Notes: a model not told the origin generated them from the sequence alone. 64,000 nucleotides of DNA from Janibacter corallicola NBRC 107790 (GCF_001570965.1 NZ_BCSR01000006.1:52231-116230); one strand, 5' to 3'; positions 1 to 8,535 are shown, numbered from the stretch's first letter. Made by a program: numbers and translations.

Positions 1-380
1 ACCGACGTGAAGATCATGGCGTCGCCCGCGCCCACGAGGGCCCGCGCGGCCAGCCCCACCCCGAAGGACCCCGCCACCGAGAACCACAGCTGTCCCACGG
101 TCATGGCCAGCAGCCCGCCGAGGATCATCGCCTTGGACCCGAAGCGGTCCAGCATCACCCCGACGGGGATCTGCATGCCCGCGTAGACGAGCAGCTGCAG
201 GACGGTGAAGGTCGCCAGCTGGCTGCCGCTGATGTCGAAGCGGTCCGCCGCGATGAGGCCGGCCACGCCGAGCGAGGTGCGGTGGAAGATGGCCAGGACG
301 TAGACGCCGAGGCCGGTCAGCCAGATCGCCCACGCGCGACGGCGACCGATGTCGTGCAGCTGTCGCACGGCGGTCACCAC
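1..380 (-). CDS. MFS transporter, N-terminal part (runs off the window)
   Basis: The reverse strand reads about 126 residues of a polytopic membrane protein that continues past the left edge. Hydrophobic segments alternate with short loops, and the conserved MFS loop 2-3 motif is visible as GVMLDRFGSK, followed by a helix ending LVGAGDAM. That fits a major facilitator superfamily transporter; the substrate cannot be told. GTG at 380 or 377 overlaps the TGA (376-374) of the upstream gene, with another in-frame GTG at 368. The overlap suggests translational coupling in an operon running gpgS, folP2, extradiol-like, MFS. Only the N-terminal third or less is present. Confidence 0.8.
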   Translation of the reverse strand, partial: MVTAVRQLHDIGRRRAWAIWLTGLGVYVLAIFHRTSLGVAGLIAADRFDISGSQLATFTVLQLLVYAGMQIPVGVMLDRFGSKAMILGGLLAMTVGQLWFSVAGSFGVGLAARALVGAGDAMIFTS

Positions 381-1033
381 TCCCAGCGCGCCAGCAGGTA
401 CTGCACGCCGAAGGGAGCCTCCTCCAGGAGCAGGTGCGCGGCCGGCGAGGCACCGGCGGCGGCGCCGGCGAGCACCTGCAGCGCGGGCCGTCCCCGCATC
501 CACACCCGGTCGCACTCGGCCGGGTCCAGGCCGGCGAGCGCGACGACGTCACCGACGGCCAGTGCCTGCGCGAGCTCCCCGGCGAAGGGGGCGGCGTCGG
601 GTTGCAGGTGGCCGGGTGCCTTCTCCGTCAGCGTGGCGGGGCCGTCGGCGACGACGACGAGGAGTCCGCCGGGAGCGACGGTCAGCCCGTGGCCGAGGTC
701 GGCGCACTCCTGCGGCGTCGCGTCGGCGGCGACCGACTGCAGCACCAGCCGGTCCCCGACGTCGGGGAGCAGCCCGCGGCCGATCCCCGGGTCCGTCGGC
801 AGGGCGCCCTCGGGCACCCGACCGGTGGTGAAGCGCGCCCCACCGGAGGGGGCGTCGACCGGCCAGGTGCGGGTGCTCTCCCCCGCGCCGATGACCACGA
901 CCGGGCCCTCCCCCTTCGCCACGGTCTCGGTGAGGAGCCCACGTGCCCGCTCGCGCAGCTCCGCGAGCGGGTCGGCGGTGCCGCCGACGCCGGGGATCAG
1001 CGCGGGCGCGGCCGGGAGGACCACGGCCCTCAT
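374..1033 (-). CDS. Class III extradiol dioxygenase-like protein
   Basis: A 219-residue protein starting MRAVVLPAAPALIPGVGG. It resembles the small actinobacterial proteins with the subunit-B-like fold of class III extradiol ring-cleavage dioxygenases (the Rv2728c type of M. tuberculosis). The family's catalytic role is not established; the fold also occurs in non-dioxygenase proteins, so activity should not be assumed. The ATG at 1033 overlaps the stop of the FolP2-type gene (1030-1032), so the two are translationally coupled. The stop overlaps the next gene, an MFS transporter. Assignment is from overall resemblance of the N-terminus and the VVVIGAGE and LLVVVADG strands; I could not identify a complete metal-ligand set. 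Confidence 0.6.
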   Translation of the reverse strand: MRAVVLPAAPALIPGVGGTADPLAELRERARGLLTETVAKGEGPVVVIGAGESTRTWPVDAPSGGARFTTGRVPEGALPTDPGIGRGLLPDVGDRLVLQSVAADATPQECADLGHGLTVAPGGLLVVVADGPATLTEKAPGHLQPDAAPFAGELAQALAVGDVVALAGLDPAECDRVWMRGRPALQVLAGAAAGASPAAHLLLEEAPFGVQYLLARWEW

Positions 1034-1890
1034 GCCAGGCCCCGGATCGTGCGGGCGGGCGGGCGTTCGCCGCGCAGCGTGGCGACCATGTCGAGGACCT
1101 GGCGGGTCTCGGCGACCTCGTGGACCCGGTAGATCCGGGCGCCGAGCCAGGCGGAGACCGCAGTGGTGGCCAGGGTGCCGACGAGTCGCTGGTCCACGGG
1201 CCGGTCGAGGGTCTCCCCGACGAAGTCCTTGTTGGACAACGAGACCAGCACCGGCCAGTCGGTCGCGACCATCTCCTCGAGCCGACGGGTGACCTCGAGG
1301 GTGTGGTGGGTGTTCTTGCCGAAGTCGTGCGCGGGGTCGATGACGACGGACTCCTTCGCGACCCCGGCCGCCAGGGCCCGCTCGGCGTAGCCGACCGCCC
1401 CGTCGACGACCTCGGCGACGACGTCCCGCTCGTATCCCGTGCGGAAGGGCCGGGTCCGCGGGGTCACCCCGCCGGTGTGGGTGCAGATGATCCCGACGTC
1501 GTGGCGCGCGGCGACGTCGACGAGGCCGGGGTCCGCACCGCCCCACGCGTCGTTGAGCACGTCGGCGCCGGCGCGGCAGACCTCCTCGGCGACCTCCGAG
1601 CGCCACGTGTCCACCGAGATGACGAGCTCCGGGTGCTGCTCGCGCACCCGCGCGACGAGGCCGACGACCCGCTCGATCTCCTCCGCGACGTCCACGTCAC
1701 CGCCGGGAGCCGCCTTGACCCCGCCGATGTCGACGATGTCCGCGCCCTGCCCGGCGACGAGGTCGACGCGCTCCATCGCCTTGTCCTCGGCGAAGGTGGC
1801 CCCCTTGTCGTAGAAGGAGTCCGGGGTGCGGTTCACGATCGCCATGACGAGCATCGCGGTGTCCTCGAAGCGGTGCCGACCGAGTCTCAT
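1030..1890 (-). CDS. folP2: Dihydropteroate synthase homologue, FolP2 type
   Basis: A 286-residue TIM-barrel protein of the DHPS family. The pterin-site loop is clear (VNRTPDSFYDKG), as are ISVDTWR and a Lys-containing SLSNKDF strand. The second signature loop, normally GGESTRPG in active DHPS, reads GGVKAAPGG, so the conserved Ser-Thr-Arg is absent. This is typical of mycobacterial FolP2 (Rv1207), whose M. leprae counterpart was found to lack DHPS activity. Synteny supports FolP2: the upstream gene is gpgS, as in M. tuberculosis Rv1207-Rv1208. ATG at 1890 overlaps the gpgS stop as ATGA. A true folate-pathway folP1 should lie elsewhere in the genome. Its physiological role is unknown. Confidence 0.85.
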   Translation of the reverse strand: MRLGRHRFEDTAMLVMAIVNRTPDSFYDKGATFAEDKAMERVDLVAGQGADIVDIGGVKAAPGGDVDVAEEIERVVGLVARVREQHPELVISVDTWRSEVAEEVCRAGADVLNDAWGGADPGLVDVAARHDVGIICTHTGGVTPRTRPFRTGYERDVVAEVVDGAVGYAERALAAGVAKESVVIDPAHDFGKNTHHTLEVTRRLEEMVATDWPVLVSLSNKDFVGETLDRPVDQRLVGTLATTAVSAWLGARIYRVHEVAETRQVLDMVATLRGERPPARTIRGLA

Positions 1891-2837
1891 GACGCTCCTC
1901 CCGGGTATCCCACCGCGTCCACGGCCGGCGGTCGCTGGGCGAGCGGGACCGGCCGGGCCCGCCAGCCCCCTTCGCGCGTGAACTGGTGCAGCTCCTGCGC
2001 CGCCGGCACGCCCGCGGTCTCGCCCCCGCAGCGGGCGCGCACGACGGCGAGCAGCTCGGCGGCCATGACGGCCAGGTCGTGGTCCTGCTGGTGGCGGTGG
2101 GCCCGCGCGCCGAGGTCGACCTGGGCGATGGCGCCCAGCCCGTGGGCGGTGAAGGTGTCGACGAGGGAGGCGATCTCCACGCCGTAGCCGGTGGGCACCG
2201 TGAGGGCCTCCATGAGGGAGCGGCGGGCGGCCCACTCCCCGGCCAAGGGCTGCACGACACCGGCGAGCTCGGGCCACCACAGGTCGAGCACCGGGCGGGC
2301 GACGAGCTCGGTGACCCGACCACCCTCGGTGCTGCGGCGCCCGTCGAGATCGAGGACCCGGTCGTACCACCCCTTGACCAGCCGGGTGGCCGGGTCGGCC
2401 GTCAGGGTGCCGACGAGCCCGGTGACGAAGTGCGGCCCCCACTCGGTCAGGTCCGCGTCGACGAAGACGAGCAGCTCTCCGGTCGTGACGAAGAGGGACT
2501 TCCACAGCGCCTCGCCCTTGCCGGGGTTGCTGCCCAGGTGCGGTGCGATCTCGGCGCTCCTGTGGACCACGGCGCCGGCCCCGCGGGCCACCGCGGCGGT
2601 CTCGTCGGTGGAGTCGGAGTCGATGACGACGAGCTCGTCGACGAGGGGGACCTCCTCCATCAGCGCGCCGCGCAGCAGCGAGACGACACCGCCGACGGTG
2701 CGGGCCTCGTTGCGGGCGGGGATGACGACGCTGACGCGCTCCCCCGTCTCCCGCAGGTGCTCGGCCACCCCGGCGGCGGTGAACTCCTCGTGGGCACGGC
2801 TGTGCACTGCCAACCAGTCACGGGTGGACGTGCGCAT
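1887..2837 (-). CDS. gpgS: Glucosyl-3-phosphoglycerate synthase
   Basis: A 316-residue cytoplasmic GT-A glycosyltransferase. GpgS transfers glucose from an NDP-glucose to 3-phosphoglycerate, the first step towards glucosylglycerate and methylglucose lipopolysaccharide. Seen directly: the nucleotide-binding SVVIPARNEA strand (about residues 36-45), the metal-binding VDADL motif at about 126-130, and the acceptor-site region around GSNPGKGEALWKS. Length matches the family (about 320). Start ATG at 2837 is preceded by a GGAG-type ribosome site. It is the first gene of a coupled operon with folP2, the gene order seen in mycobacteria. Confidence 0.9.
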   Translation of the reverse strand: MRTSTRDWLAVHSRAHEEFTAAGVAEHLRETGERVSVVIPARNEARTVGGVVSLLRGALMEEVPLVDELVVIDSDSTDETAAVARGAGAVVHRSAEIAPHLGSNPGKGEALWKSLFVTTGELLVFVDADLTEWGPHFVTGLVGTLTADPATRLVKGWYDRVLDLDGRRSTEGGRVTELVARPVLDLWWPELAGVVQPLAGEWAARRSLMEALTVPTGYGVEIASLVDTFTAHGLGAIAQVDLGARAHRHQQDHDLAVMAAELLAVVRARCGGETAGVPAAQELHQFTREGGWRARPVPLAQRPPAVDAVGYPGGAS

Positions 2838-2944
2838 GCTCCTGGCCTCTCCGGGGGGATGGGCCCAGCCGGCCCCGCTCCATCGTATGCAGCGGGCGAA
2901 GGGGGCCTGCCGGCACCCGGCGGAGGCGGGCACCCGAGTGGCGG

Positions 2945-3017
2945 AGCTGGCGGGGGGACTCGAACCCCCAACCACCTGTTTACAAGACAGGTGCGCTACC
3001 GATTGCGCCACGCCAGC
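2945..3017 (-). tRNA. tRNA-Thr (anticodon UGU)
   Basis: On the reverse strand a 73-nt cloverleaf folds. The acceptor stem pairs GCTGGCG with CGCCAGC, with an unpaired U discriminator. The anticodon stem is CCTGT/ACAGG around loop CTTGTAA (anticodon TGT, reading ACA). The T arm carries GTTCGAGTC. The 3' CCA is not encoded. Confidence 0.95.
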
Positions 3018-3034
3018 GGGCCCGGAACGAGGAA

Positions 3035-3073
3035 GGACCGGGGCCGCGGGCATCCTAGCCGCGGTCCCGGTCC
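3035..3073 (-). terminator. Terminator of the first Rpf-like gene
   Basis: A long near-perfect inverted repeat (GGACCGGG-CCGCGG against CCGCGG-CCCGGTCC, one internal G/T pairing) lies 20 bases past the stop of the Rpf-like gene and before tRNA-Thr. No U-tract is present, which is normal for actinobacteria. Confidence 0.65.
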
Positions 3074-3092
3074 GTCACCGAGTCCGGTCCCC

Positions 3093-3833
3093 TCAGAGGA
3101 CGTTGCGGTTGAGGTAACCCTGCAGCTCGGAGGTGGTGCGCGGGCCCCAGATCCCGTCGACGGTGGCTCCGACGCGGCGCTGGAGGGCGGAGGTGGTCAC
3201 CGGGCCGATGATGCCGTCCTGGGCGGTGCCGACCTCGCCCTGCAGGGCCTGACGGTCACCGCGGTCCAGGGAGCCGTCGACCGGCCGGTTCACCCAGGTC
3301 TCGATACCCGAGTTCGTCTTGGGGCCGCGGATGCCGTCGACGACGAGCTCACCGGCGGAGGCCGTGCTGGAGCTGGAGCTCGTGCTCGTGCGGGTCTCCG
3401 AGCGGGAGGCACGCTCCGTGCCCGAGTACGGGTCGACCCCGAGGCCGTTGGAGACGGTCAGGCCCGCCTCCTTGGAGCAGACCGGCCAGGCGCCGGGGCC
3501 CTGGACCTTCAGCACCTCCTGGGCGATGTCGATCTGCTGGGCCTTCGTCGCCTGGTCGGCGGTGGTGGCGTACTGCTGGCCACCGAAGCCCTTCCAGGTG
3601 TCGTAGGTGAACTGCAGGCCGCCGTAGAACGGGTTGTCGGTGTTGATGTCCCAGTCCCCGGAGGACTCGCACATCGCGACGCGGTCCCAGACCGTGTCGG
3701 ACGCACCGGCCCCGGTGGCCACGGCGACACCACCGGCCGCGAGGGCGGTGACGGTCAGGGCCCCACCGGCGAGGCGCAGACGGGTGCCGCGCCGGGAGGC
3801 GGGCTGATCGGGGAAGTCGGTGGTGTTCAGCAT
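3093..3833 (-). CDS. Secreted resuscitation-promoting-factor-like transglycosylase with peptidoglycan-binding repeats
   Basis: A 246-residue exported protein. Residues 1-45 are a basic segment plus a hydrophobic stretch ending AGAS, a signal peptide. Residues 47-120 are the Rpf/transglycosylase-like domain ([34 protein letters not shown]), with Glu56 as predicted catalytic acid and Cys55/Cys119 as the expected disulfide. A Ser/Thr-rich linker (about 145-160) leads to repeats of the DGIxGPxTxxxLQ type typical of peptidoglycan binding. The role is cleavage of wall glycan during growth or resuscitation. ATG at 3833 follows an AAAGGG site. It is a paralogue of the next gene, with its own terminator. 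Confidence 0.88.
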   Translation of the reverse strand: MLNTTDFPDQPASRRGTRLRLAGGALTVTALAAGGVAVATGAGASDTVWDRVAMCESSGDWDINTDNPFYGGLQFTYDTWKGFGGQQYATTADQATKAQQIDIAQEVLKVQGPGAWPVCSKEAGLTVSNGLGVDPYSGTERASRSETRTSTSSSSSTASAGELVVDGIRGPKTNSGIETWVNRPVDGSLDRGDRQALQGEVGTAQDGIIGPVTTSALQRRVGATVDGIWGPRTTSELQGYLNRNVL

Positions 3834-3980
3834 GTACTCAATACCCTTTCGGTCGACACGGGCAGGGGCCCCGTGCTGGTCCGAGAAGGACGCTAGAGGC
3901 ACACGAGTCACACAAACAACATCTGCCCCGTAAATACATCCCTGTAACTTACTCCCCAGTCACATCATCCGGGCACAGAA
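3834..3980 (-). promoter_or_regulatory. Promoter/leader region of the first Rpf-like gene
   Basis: The 147 bases between the upstream terminator and the start hold the 5' region. They are locally AT-richer than the genome and contain GTAAGTTAC (a 9-bp palindrome) followed by TATTTACGG. Wall-hydrolase genes in actinobacteria are often controlled by MtrA, which binds GTTAC/GTAAC-type repeats, so this is a candidate site. I found no convincing -35/-10 pair. Confidence 0.35.
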
Positions 3981-4013
3981 GAAGGGCCCCGCACCAGTGG
4001 TGCGGGGCCCTTC
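3981..4013 (-). terminator. Strong terminator of the second Rpf-like gene
   Basis: A perfect inverted repeat with 16-bp arms (GAAGGGCCCCGCACCA) and a one-base centre, 24 bases downstream of the stop at 4038. It separates the two rpf-like transcription units. Confidence 0.85.
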
Positions 4014-4037
4014 GTCAGCTCAGTGCAGCGGTGCTGC

Positions 4038-4910
4038 TCAGAGGGCCTCGTTGAGGTGCTGCTGCAGCGCGCTGGTGGTCTGCGGACCCCAGATGCCGTC
4101 GGTGTTGGCACCGACGAGCTCCTGCAGCGCGGTGGTGGTCTCCGGGCCGACGACGCCGTCCTGGGTGACGCCGAGCTTGGCCTGCAGCTTCTGGATGTCG
4201 GAGCTGCTCAGCCAGTCGTCACCGTCGACGGATCCGCCGACCCACTGCTCGATGGCAGCAGCAGTGTTCGGGCCGACGATGCCGTCGACGGCGATGTCAC
4301 TGGTGCTCGGGGCGGGGGCGGTGCGCTCGGTGCTCCGGGAGGGGGCCTCCTCGGTGGAGCGCTCGGTCGGGGTGGACTCGGTGGACTCGGTCGACTCGCT
4401 GGAGTCGGTCGACTCGGAGGAGTCGGTCGAGTCGGTGGACTCGGTCGAGTCGCTGGACTCGGTCGAGTCGGTGGACTCGGAGGAGTCGTAGGACTCGGTG
4501 GAGTCGCTCGTGTCGTAGCTGCCGCCACCGTTGCTGGAGGTCAGGCCGGCCTCCTGCGAGCAGACGGGCCAGGCGCCCGGGCCCTGCGCCTCCAGGACCT
4601 TCTGCGCGATGGTGATCTGCTGCTCACGGGTGGCGTCGTCGGCGTTGTAGCCGTAGGCGCCGCCACCGAAGGCCTGCCAGGTCTGGTGGGTGAACTGCAG
4701 ACCACCGTAGAAACCGTTGCCGGTGCTGGTGGACCAGTTGCCGCCGCTCTCACACTGGGCGACTGCGTCCCAGACGCTGCTGGCCGAGGCGCTCTGCGCG
4801 GCGGCGACGGAGCCCACGGCTGCGGTCGCGCCTGCCACGGCGACACCGGCGATGCGGCGGCGGGCGGGCGAACCCTTCAGGACCTGGGCGTGCTTGGGCG
4901 AGTAGAACAT
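4038..4910 (-). CDS. Secreted resuscitation-promoting-factor-like transglycosylase with Ser/Asp/Glu/Thr repeat linker
   Basis: A 290-residue exported paralogue of the preceding protein. Signal peptide about residues 1-44. The Rpf-like domain is about 46-118 with CESGGNW (Glu54 predicted catalytic) and a second Cys at about 117. The linker from about 131 to 182 is almost wholly Ser, Thr, Asp and Glu, built of repeated STES/SDST units. The C-terminus has two or three DGIxGPxT-type peptidoglycan-binding repeats. The acidic repeat probably acts as an extended spacer across the wall. ATG at 4910 lies about 11 bases after GGAAGGA. The leader contains several inverted repeats. Confidence 0.88.
   Translation of the reverse strand: MFYSPKHAQVLKGSPARRRIAGVAVAGATAAVGSVAAAQSASASSVWDAVAQCESGGNWSTSTGNGFYGGLQFTHQTWQAFGGGAYGYNADDATREQQITIAQKVLEAQGPGAWPVCSQEAGLTSSNGGGSYDTSDSTESYDSSESTDSTESSDSTESTDSTDSSESTDSSESTESTESTPTERSTEEAPSRSTERTAPAPSTSDIAVDGIVGPNTAAAIEQWVGGSVDGDDWLSSSDIQKLQAKLGVTQDGVVGPETTTALQELVGANTDGIWGPQTTSALQQHLNEAL
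4368..4517 (-). repeat. Degenerate repeat encoding the Ser-Thr-Asp-Glu linker
   Basis: About 150 bases consist of near-tandem six-base units of the GAGTCG/GACTCG kind, encoding residues 132-181 of the Rpf-like protein. Such repeats can change copy number by slippage, so linker length may vary between strains. Confidence 0.8.
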
Positions 4911-4961
4911 GGGGATTGGGGTTTCCTTCCACGGAGTTTCAGGGGCTTCGTGGTTGAAGCT

Positions 4962-5012
4962 GCCAGACGGTCTGGCTGGCACCTCGTGGGTGCCGTTCTG
5001 ATGTGTGTGAAC
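4962..5012 (-). promoter_or_regulatory. Tandem inverted repeats in the 5' leader of the second Rpf-like gene
   Basis: Three structures lie side by side: a perfect 15-bp palindrome GCCAGACGGTCTGGC (4962-4976), GGCACC-5-GGTGCC (4978-4994), and GTTCTG...CAGAAC just upstream. They could be operators or an RNA leader fold. No known riboswitch consensus was recognised. Confidence 0.45.
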
Positions 5013-5039
5013 TGCCAGAACTGACTGGCTTCGTTCGCG

Positions 5040-5080
5040 GACGTTTCGGAACGTTACCTTCCCGTGATCTGGCAATGCAA
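5040..5080 (-). promoter_or_regulatory. Candidate promoter and operator of the second Rpf-like gene
   Basis: On the reverse strand TTGCAT, 18 bases, TAACGT resembles a sigma-70 promoter. Immediately after is ACGTT-TCGG-AACGT, an inverted repeat that also reads GTAACG-4-GAAACG, close to the spaced GTAACG repeat reported for MtrA in streptomycetes. Both readings are tentative. Confidence 0.35.
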
Positions 5081-5121
5081 CCTGACTCGCCCGTGACGTG
5101 GAACTCACCGCCCGCTTACGT

Positions 5122-6792
5122 TCAGGTCTCCTCCCGCTCATCACTGTTGCGTCGTTCGGCCTCGCGAGCCGAGGTTTCCCGGCGCCGTTGTGCCACAGGC
5201 GAATCGAAGGGGGCCGCCAGTCGGTCACCGAGCGTGGCACCGGTCGCGATCGCCATGATGATGCCCAGAGCAGTCAGGACCTCGACGATGCCCTGCTGGA
5301 CCATCGACCCTTCGGTGACGTCCGCGGGACCGACCATGTGGTACAGCCCGAGGAAGATCGCCAGACCGGGCAGCAGGCCGAAGGTGGCCGGTACCTGGAT
5401 GGTCAGCGCGGGGGCGTCCTTGCGCAGGGCCACCACGCGGGAGAAGAAGCCGATGACCACGGCCGCGAGGCCGGTCGCGGTGACCCGCCCGACGCCCAGG
5501 TCGGACATGAAGGAGGCTGCGGCGACCCCGACGGCGGAGAGGCCGCCCGACCACAGGAGCAACCGCTCGTGGCCCAGCATGGTCATGGCTCCGGTCAGGC
5601 CGATGAAGCCGGCCCCGAGGAGGACCAGGGGGAAGGGGGCCGTGGCCCACTCCAGCTGCTCCAGCGGCGGCGGCCGCAGGCCGATGTGGAGGACCGTCAC
5701 GGCCTGCAGGCTCAGGCCCAGCCCGCCGGCGACACCGATGATCAGGCCGAAGGTGTGCAGCATCACCTCGAAGAGCCGGGCCGTCCCCGTCACGGGGAAC
5801 CCGGAGAGCACGTCCTCCATCGCCGAGGTCAGCGTCAGCGAGGGCAGCAGGAAGACGATGCCACCGGCCATCGCGAAGACGAAGTCGCTGGGATTGAGCG
5901 GCACCGCGTCCTTGACGCTCAGCAGGTACCCGCAGAAGGCGACGATCGTCGCCGCGGCACCGCCGAGCGCACTGAGGTAGAAGTCGGGCAGGTTCAGCCC
6001 CGAGACGAGCTTCGCGGCCCCGCTGACGGCGGTGACCGCCAGGAACGCGAGCACGAGGCCGCCCGGGCTCGCCCCGAGCATGAGCGCGACGCCGGCGGCG
6101 ACGCTGCCCTCCGCGCAGGTGACGACCCACCGCGACCAGGTCCGGGGGGAGGTGTTGATCTCCTTGAGGCGCTGCTGGGCCTGCTCGATGTCGACGTCGC
6201 CGTCGACGAGGTCGTCGACGAGGGAGTGGACCTGGGACAGCCGTCCGAAGTCCCGCCGCGGCTGACGCACCACCCGCAGCCGGGAGATGGTCTGGCCGGA
6301 CGGGGTGCGGCACTGCATGTGCATCGACTGCATCGTCAGGTCGACGTCCATGTCCTCCAGCCCCGCCACGACGCCCACCGCGGTCGTCGCCGCCTCGACG
6401 GCGCTCGCGCTCGAGCCGCAGCGCAGCATGACCTCGGCGACGCGCAGCGCGAGGTCCATCGCGCTCGCGGCGGCCTGCTCCTCCGCGACCGCACGCGTGA
6501 CACGCGGGTCACGGTAGGGAGTGCCGCGCAGCGAACCCCGCAGCGGGATGGTCTCGGTCGGGTTCTCCCCGCGCAGCGAGGGCCGACGTCGCGGCTTCGG
6601 CTGCGGCCCCTGCGGCGGCGTGGGCTCCGACGTCGCGAAGGGCCGTGCCCGCCGACGGACAGGACGCTGCTGCTGCACCGGGATGGCCTGCGCCCCCGGC
6701 TCCTGCTTCCGCGGGGGCCGCTGCTTCGGCTGGTCGTCCTGCGGCCGCGCGCGGCGGGGCCTGCGTGGTTCCGGTGGCGGCGGTGTCGTCAT
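5122..6792 (-). CDS. ThrE-family threonine/serine exporter
   Basis: A 556-residue integral membrane protein. Residues 1-95 are a Pro/Arg/Gln-rich, probably disordered cytoplasmic tail. About 105-235 is the soluble ThrE N-terminal domain ([12 protein letters not shown]). From about 235 to the end roughly ten hydrophobic segments form the two ThrE membrane modules. ThrE proteins export threonine and serine in corynebacteria. The long basic N-terminal tail is larger than in the type protein and has several Ser/Thr residues. ATG at 6792 overlaps the stop of the kinase gene (ATGA), so exporter and Ser/Thr kinase are translated together; regulation of the exporter by that kinase is a reasonable inference. 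Confidence 0.85.
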   Translation of the reverse strand: MTTPPPPEPRRPRRARPQDDQPKQRPPRKQEPGAQAIPVQQQRPVRRRARPFATSEPTPPQGPQPKPRRRPSLRGENPTETIPLRGSLRGTPYRDPRVTRAVAEEQAAASAMDLALRVAEVMLRCGSSASAVEAATTAVGVVAGLEDMDVDLTMQSMHMQCRTPSGQTISRLRVVRQPRRDFGRLSQVHSLVDDLVDGDVDIEQAQQRLKEINTSPRTWSRWVVTCAEGSVAAGVALMLGASPGGLVLAFLAVTAVSGAAKLVSGLNLPDFYLSALGGAAATIVAFCGYLLSVKDAVPLNPSDFVFAMAGGIVFLLPSLTLTSAMEDVLSGFPVTGTARLFEVMLHTFGLIIGVAGGLGLSLQAVTVLHIGLRPPPLEQLEWATAPFPLVLLGAGFIGLTGAMTMLGHERLLLWSGGLSAVGVAAASFMSDLGVGRVTATGLAAVVIGFFSRVVALRKDAPALTIQVPATFGLLPGLAIFLGLYHMVGPADVTEGSMVQQGIVEVLTALGIIMAIATGATLGDRLAAPFDSPVAQRRRETSAREAERRNSDEREET

Positions 6793-8471
6793 AGGCCGGG
6801 CAGCTGCGGCGGGTCAGGCACGGGCGATTCCAGCATGGGCCACCACGAGACGTCCAGCGAGCCCAGCACGAGACCACCGAGGACGATGAGCCCGACGGCC
6901 AGCAGCGCCAGCACGGCCACGACCCGGAAGGGGGTCGGCGTCGTCACCCCTCGGACCATGCTGCGGCTGCCCCGGCGCAGGCTCGGCCCGCCGGGCCCCC
7001 ACCAGCCGATGACGATCGCGAGCAGCGCGCCGACGGCGATGGGGGCAGGGTCGTCCAGGCGCACCTCGTGGCCGCCCGTGGAGGCGAGTGCGACCGCCGT
7101 CGCGAGGAGCCCCGCGGCGCCGACGAGCAGGGGCAACAGGGCCGTCGTGATCGTGGCGAGCAGCGCGCCCAGCAGGTGCAGCGGGCTCGATGCCACCGCG
7201 ACCGGCGTGTCGCTGCGTCGGTACCCGCGGCGGTAGCGGCGACGCACCGTGGCCGTCATCGACTTGTCCACGGTCCGGGCGACCAGGGACCACAGCAGCA
7301 CGACTGCCACCCCGACCCACGGCAGGGCGGCGGTCAGCGCCACGAGCGCCACGAGCAGCGAGGCGAGCACGTCGCTGCGCTGCGGCTTGCCGATCCGGGG
7401 GTCCCCCGGCCGGTCCGAGAGGCCGGGCGCGACTCCGGGCCACGGCCTGCGGCCGTCGCTCGGCTGCGGCGCGGGCGCCACGGGTTCGGGCTGCGGGTTC
7501 GGGTCCTCCCAGGCCCCGCTCCCCCACGGGGGCGGCGGCTGCTGCGGCTGCGCCGGCAGCTGCCGGGTGCGGTCCGGCTCGAGGGTCCGGGTGCGCTGCG
7601 GCAGCACGTCGGTGACGGGCCGGCCGTGGGCACGGGCCTCCAACGCCGCGATCACCTCGTCGGCGTCGGGGCGCAGCTCGGGGTCGGGGGTCAGCGCGGC
7701 GTGCAGCAGCGGCGCCAGGTCCGGGTCGACGTCCCGCAGGTCCGCCTCGCCGCGCGCGACCCGGGAGAGGATCGCCTCCATACCGCCACGGCCGAAGGGG
7801 GACCGGCCGGTCGAGGCGAAGACGAGCGTGGCCGCCCATCCCCACCAGTCGGTCGCGGGGGTGACGTGACCCCCTTCGACCAGCTCCGGGGACAGATAGC
7901 CCGGGGTGCCCATGACCAGCCCGGTCATCGTCATCCGGGAGGTGTCGGCGATGTGGGCGATCCCGAAGTCGATGACGACCGGCTCGCCGTCGAGCATGAG
8001 CACGTTGCCCGGCTTGAGGTCACGGTGGATGACCCCGACGCCGTGGATGGCCCGCAGCGCCTCCGCGAGACCGCGGGCGAGGGAGAGCAGCTGCTGGGCG
8101 TCGAGGGGGCCCTGCTCGTGGACGTACTGCTCGAGGCTCGGCCCCGGCACGTACCGGGTGACGATGTAGGGCTGCTCGGCCTCCAGATCGGCGTCGAAGA
8201 CCGGCGCGATCCGCCTCGAGCGCACCCTGGCCAGCGTGTCGACCTCGCGCGAGAGGCGGGCGCGGGCGTCCTCGTCGTGCGCGACGTGGGCACGCAGCAC
8301 CTTGATGGCCACCGCCCGACCGCGCTCGTCGAGCGCCAGGTGGACGATGCCCATGCCCCCTTGGCCGAGCTGCTGGAGCACCCGGTAGGGGCCGATCCGT
8401 TCGAAGTCCGCCACTGGCACGCTCCCACGCTCGTCCGGGGCGGGGTCCTCCCCGATGAGCTCAGTCGTCAT
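6789..8471 (-). CDS. Membrane-anchored Ser/Thr protein kinase
   Basis: A 560-residue kinase. Residues 28-280 carry the whole Hanks set: GQGGMG loop at 36-41, VAIK lysine 57, HRDLKPGN with Asp151, DFG with Asp168, an activation loop with several Ser/Thr (177-183) and SPE in place of APE. A Pro/Gln-rich juxtamembrane linker (about 300-360) precedes four to five hydrophobic segments to the C-terminus; there are no PASTA domains, so wall-muropeptide sensing of the PknB type is not indicated. The start is an ATG six bases after TAGTCT with no ribosome site, pointing to a leaderless transcript. It is coupled to the ThrE-type exporter downstream. Confidence 0.9.
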   Translation of the reverse strand: MTTELIGEDPAPDERGSVPVADFERIGPYRVLQQLGQGGMGIVHLALDERGRAVAIKVLRAHVAHDEDARARLSREVDTLARVRSRRIAPVFDADLEAEQPYIVTRYVPGPSLEQYVHEQGPLDAQQLLSLARGLAEALRAIHGVGVIHRDLKPGNVLMLDGEPVVIDFGIAHIADTSRMTMTGLVMGTPGYLSPELVEGGHVTPATDWWGWAATLVFASTGRSPFGRGGMEAILSRVARGEADLRDVDPDLAPLLHAALTPDPELRPDADEVIAALEARAHGRPVTDVLPQRTRTLEPDRTRQLPAQPQQPPPPWGSGAWEDPNPQPEPVAPAPQPSDGRRPWPGVAPGLSDRPGDPRIGKPQRSDVLASLLVALVALTAALPWVGVAVVLLWSLVARTVDKSMTATVRRRYRRGYRRSDTPVAVASSPLHLLGALLATITTALLPLLVGAAGLLATAVALASTGGHEVRLDDPAPIAVGALLAIVIGWWGPGGPSLRRGSRSMVRGVTTPTPFRVVAVLALLAVGLIVLGGLVLGSLDVSWWPMLESPVPDPPQLPGL

Positions 8472-8477
8472 GGGTCC

Positions 8478-8483
8478 AGACTA
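8478..8483 (-). promoter_or_regulatory. Leaderless -10 element of the kinase gene
   Basis: TAGTCT on the reverse strand, six bases before the ATG at 8471, fits the TANNNT element that places transcription start at or near the start codon. Confidence 0.55.
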
Positions 8484-8535
8484 GGGCGACACGGGTGTGA
8501 GTTGTCGCAGCGCTACCTGAGTGCCTGCTGATGCC

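Noticed and set aside
3834..5080. c-di-AMP (ydaO-type) riboswitch upstream of the Rpf-like genes
   Set aside because: Common before actinobacterial rpf genes, but the leaders are short and I could not find the conserved core sequences of that riboswitch.
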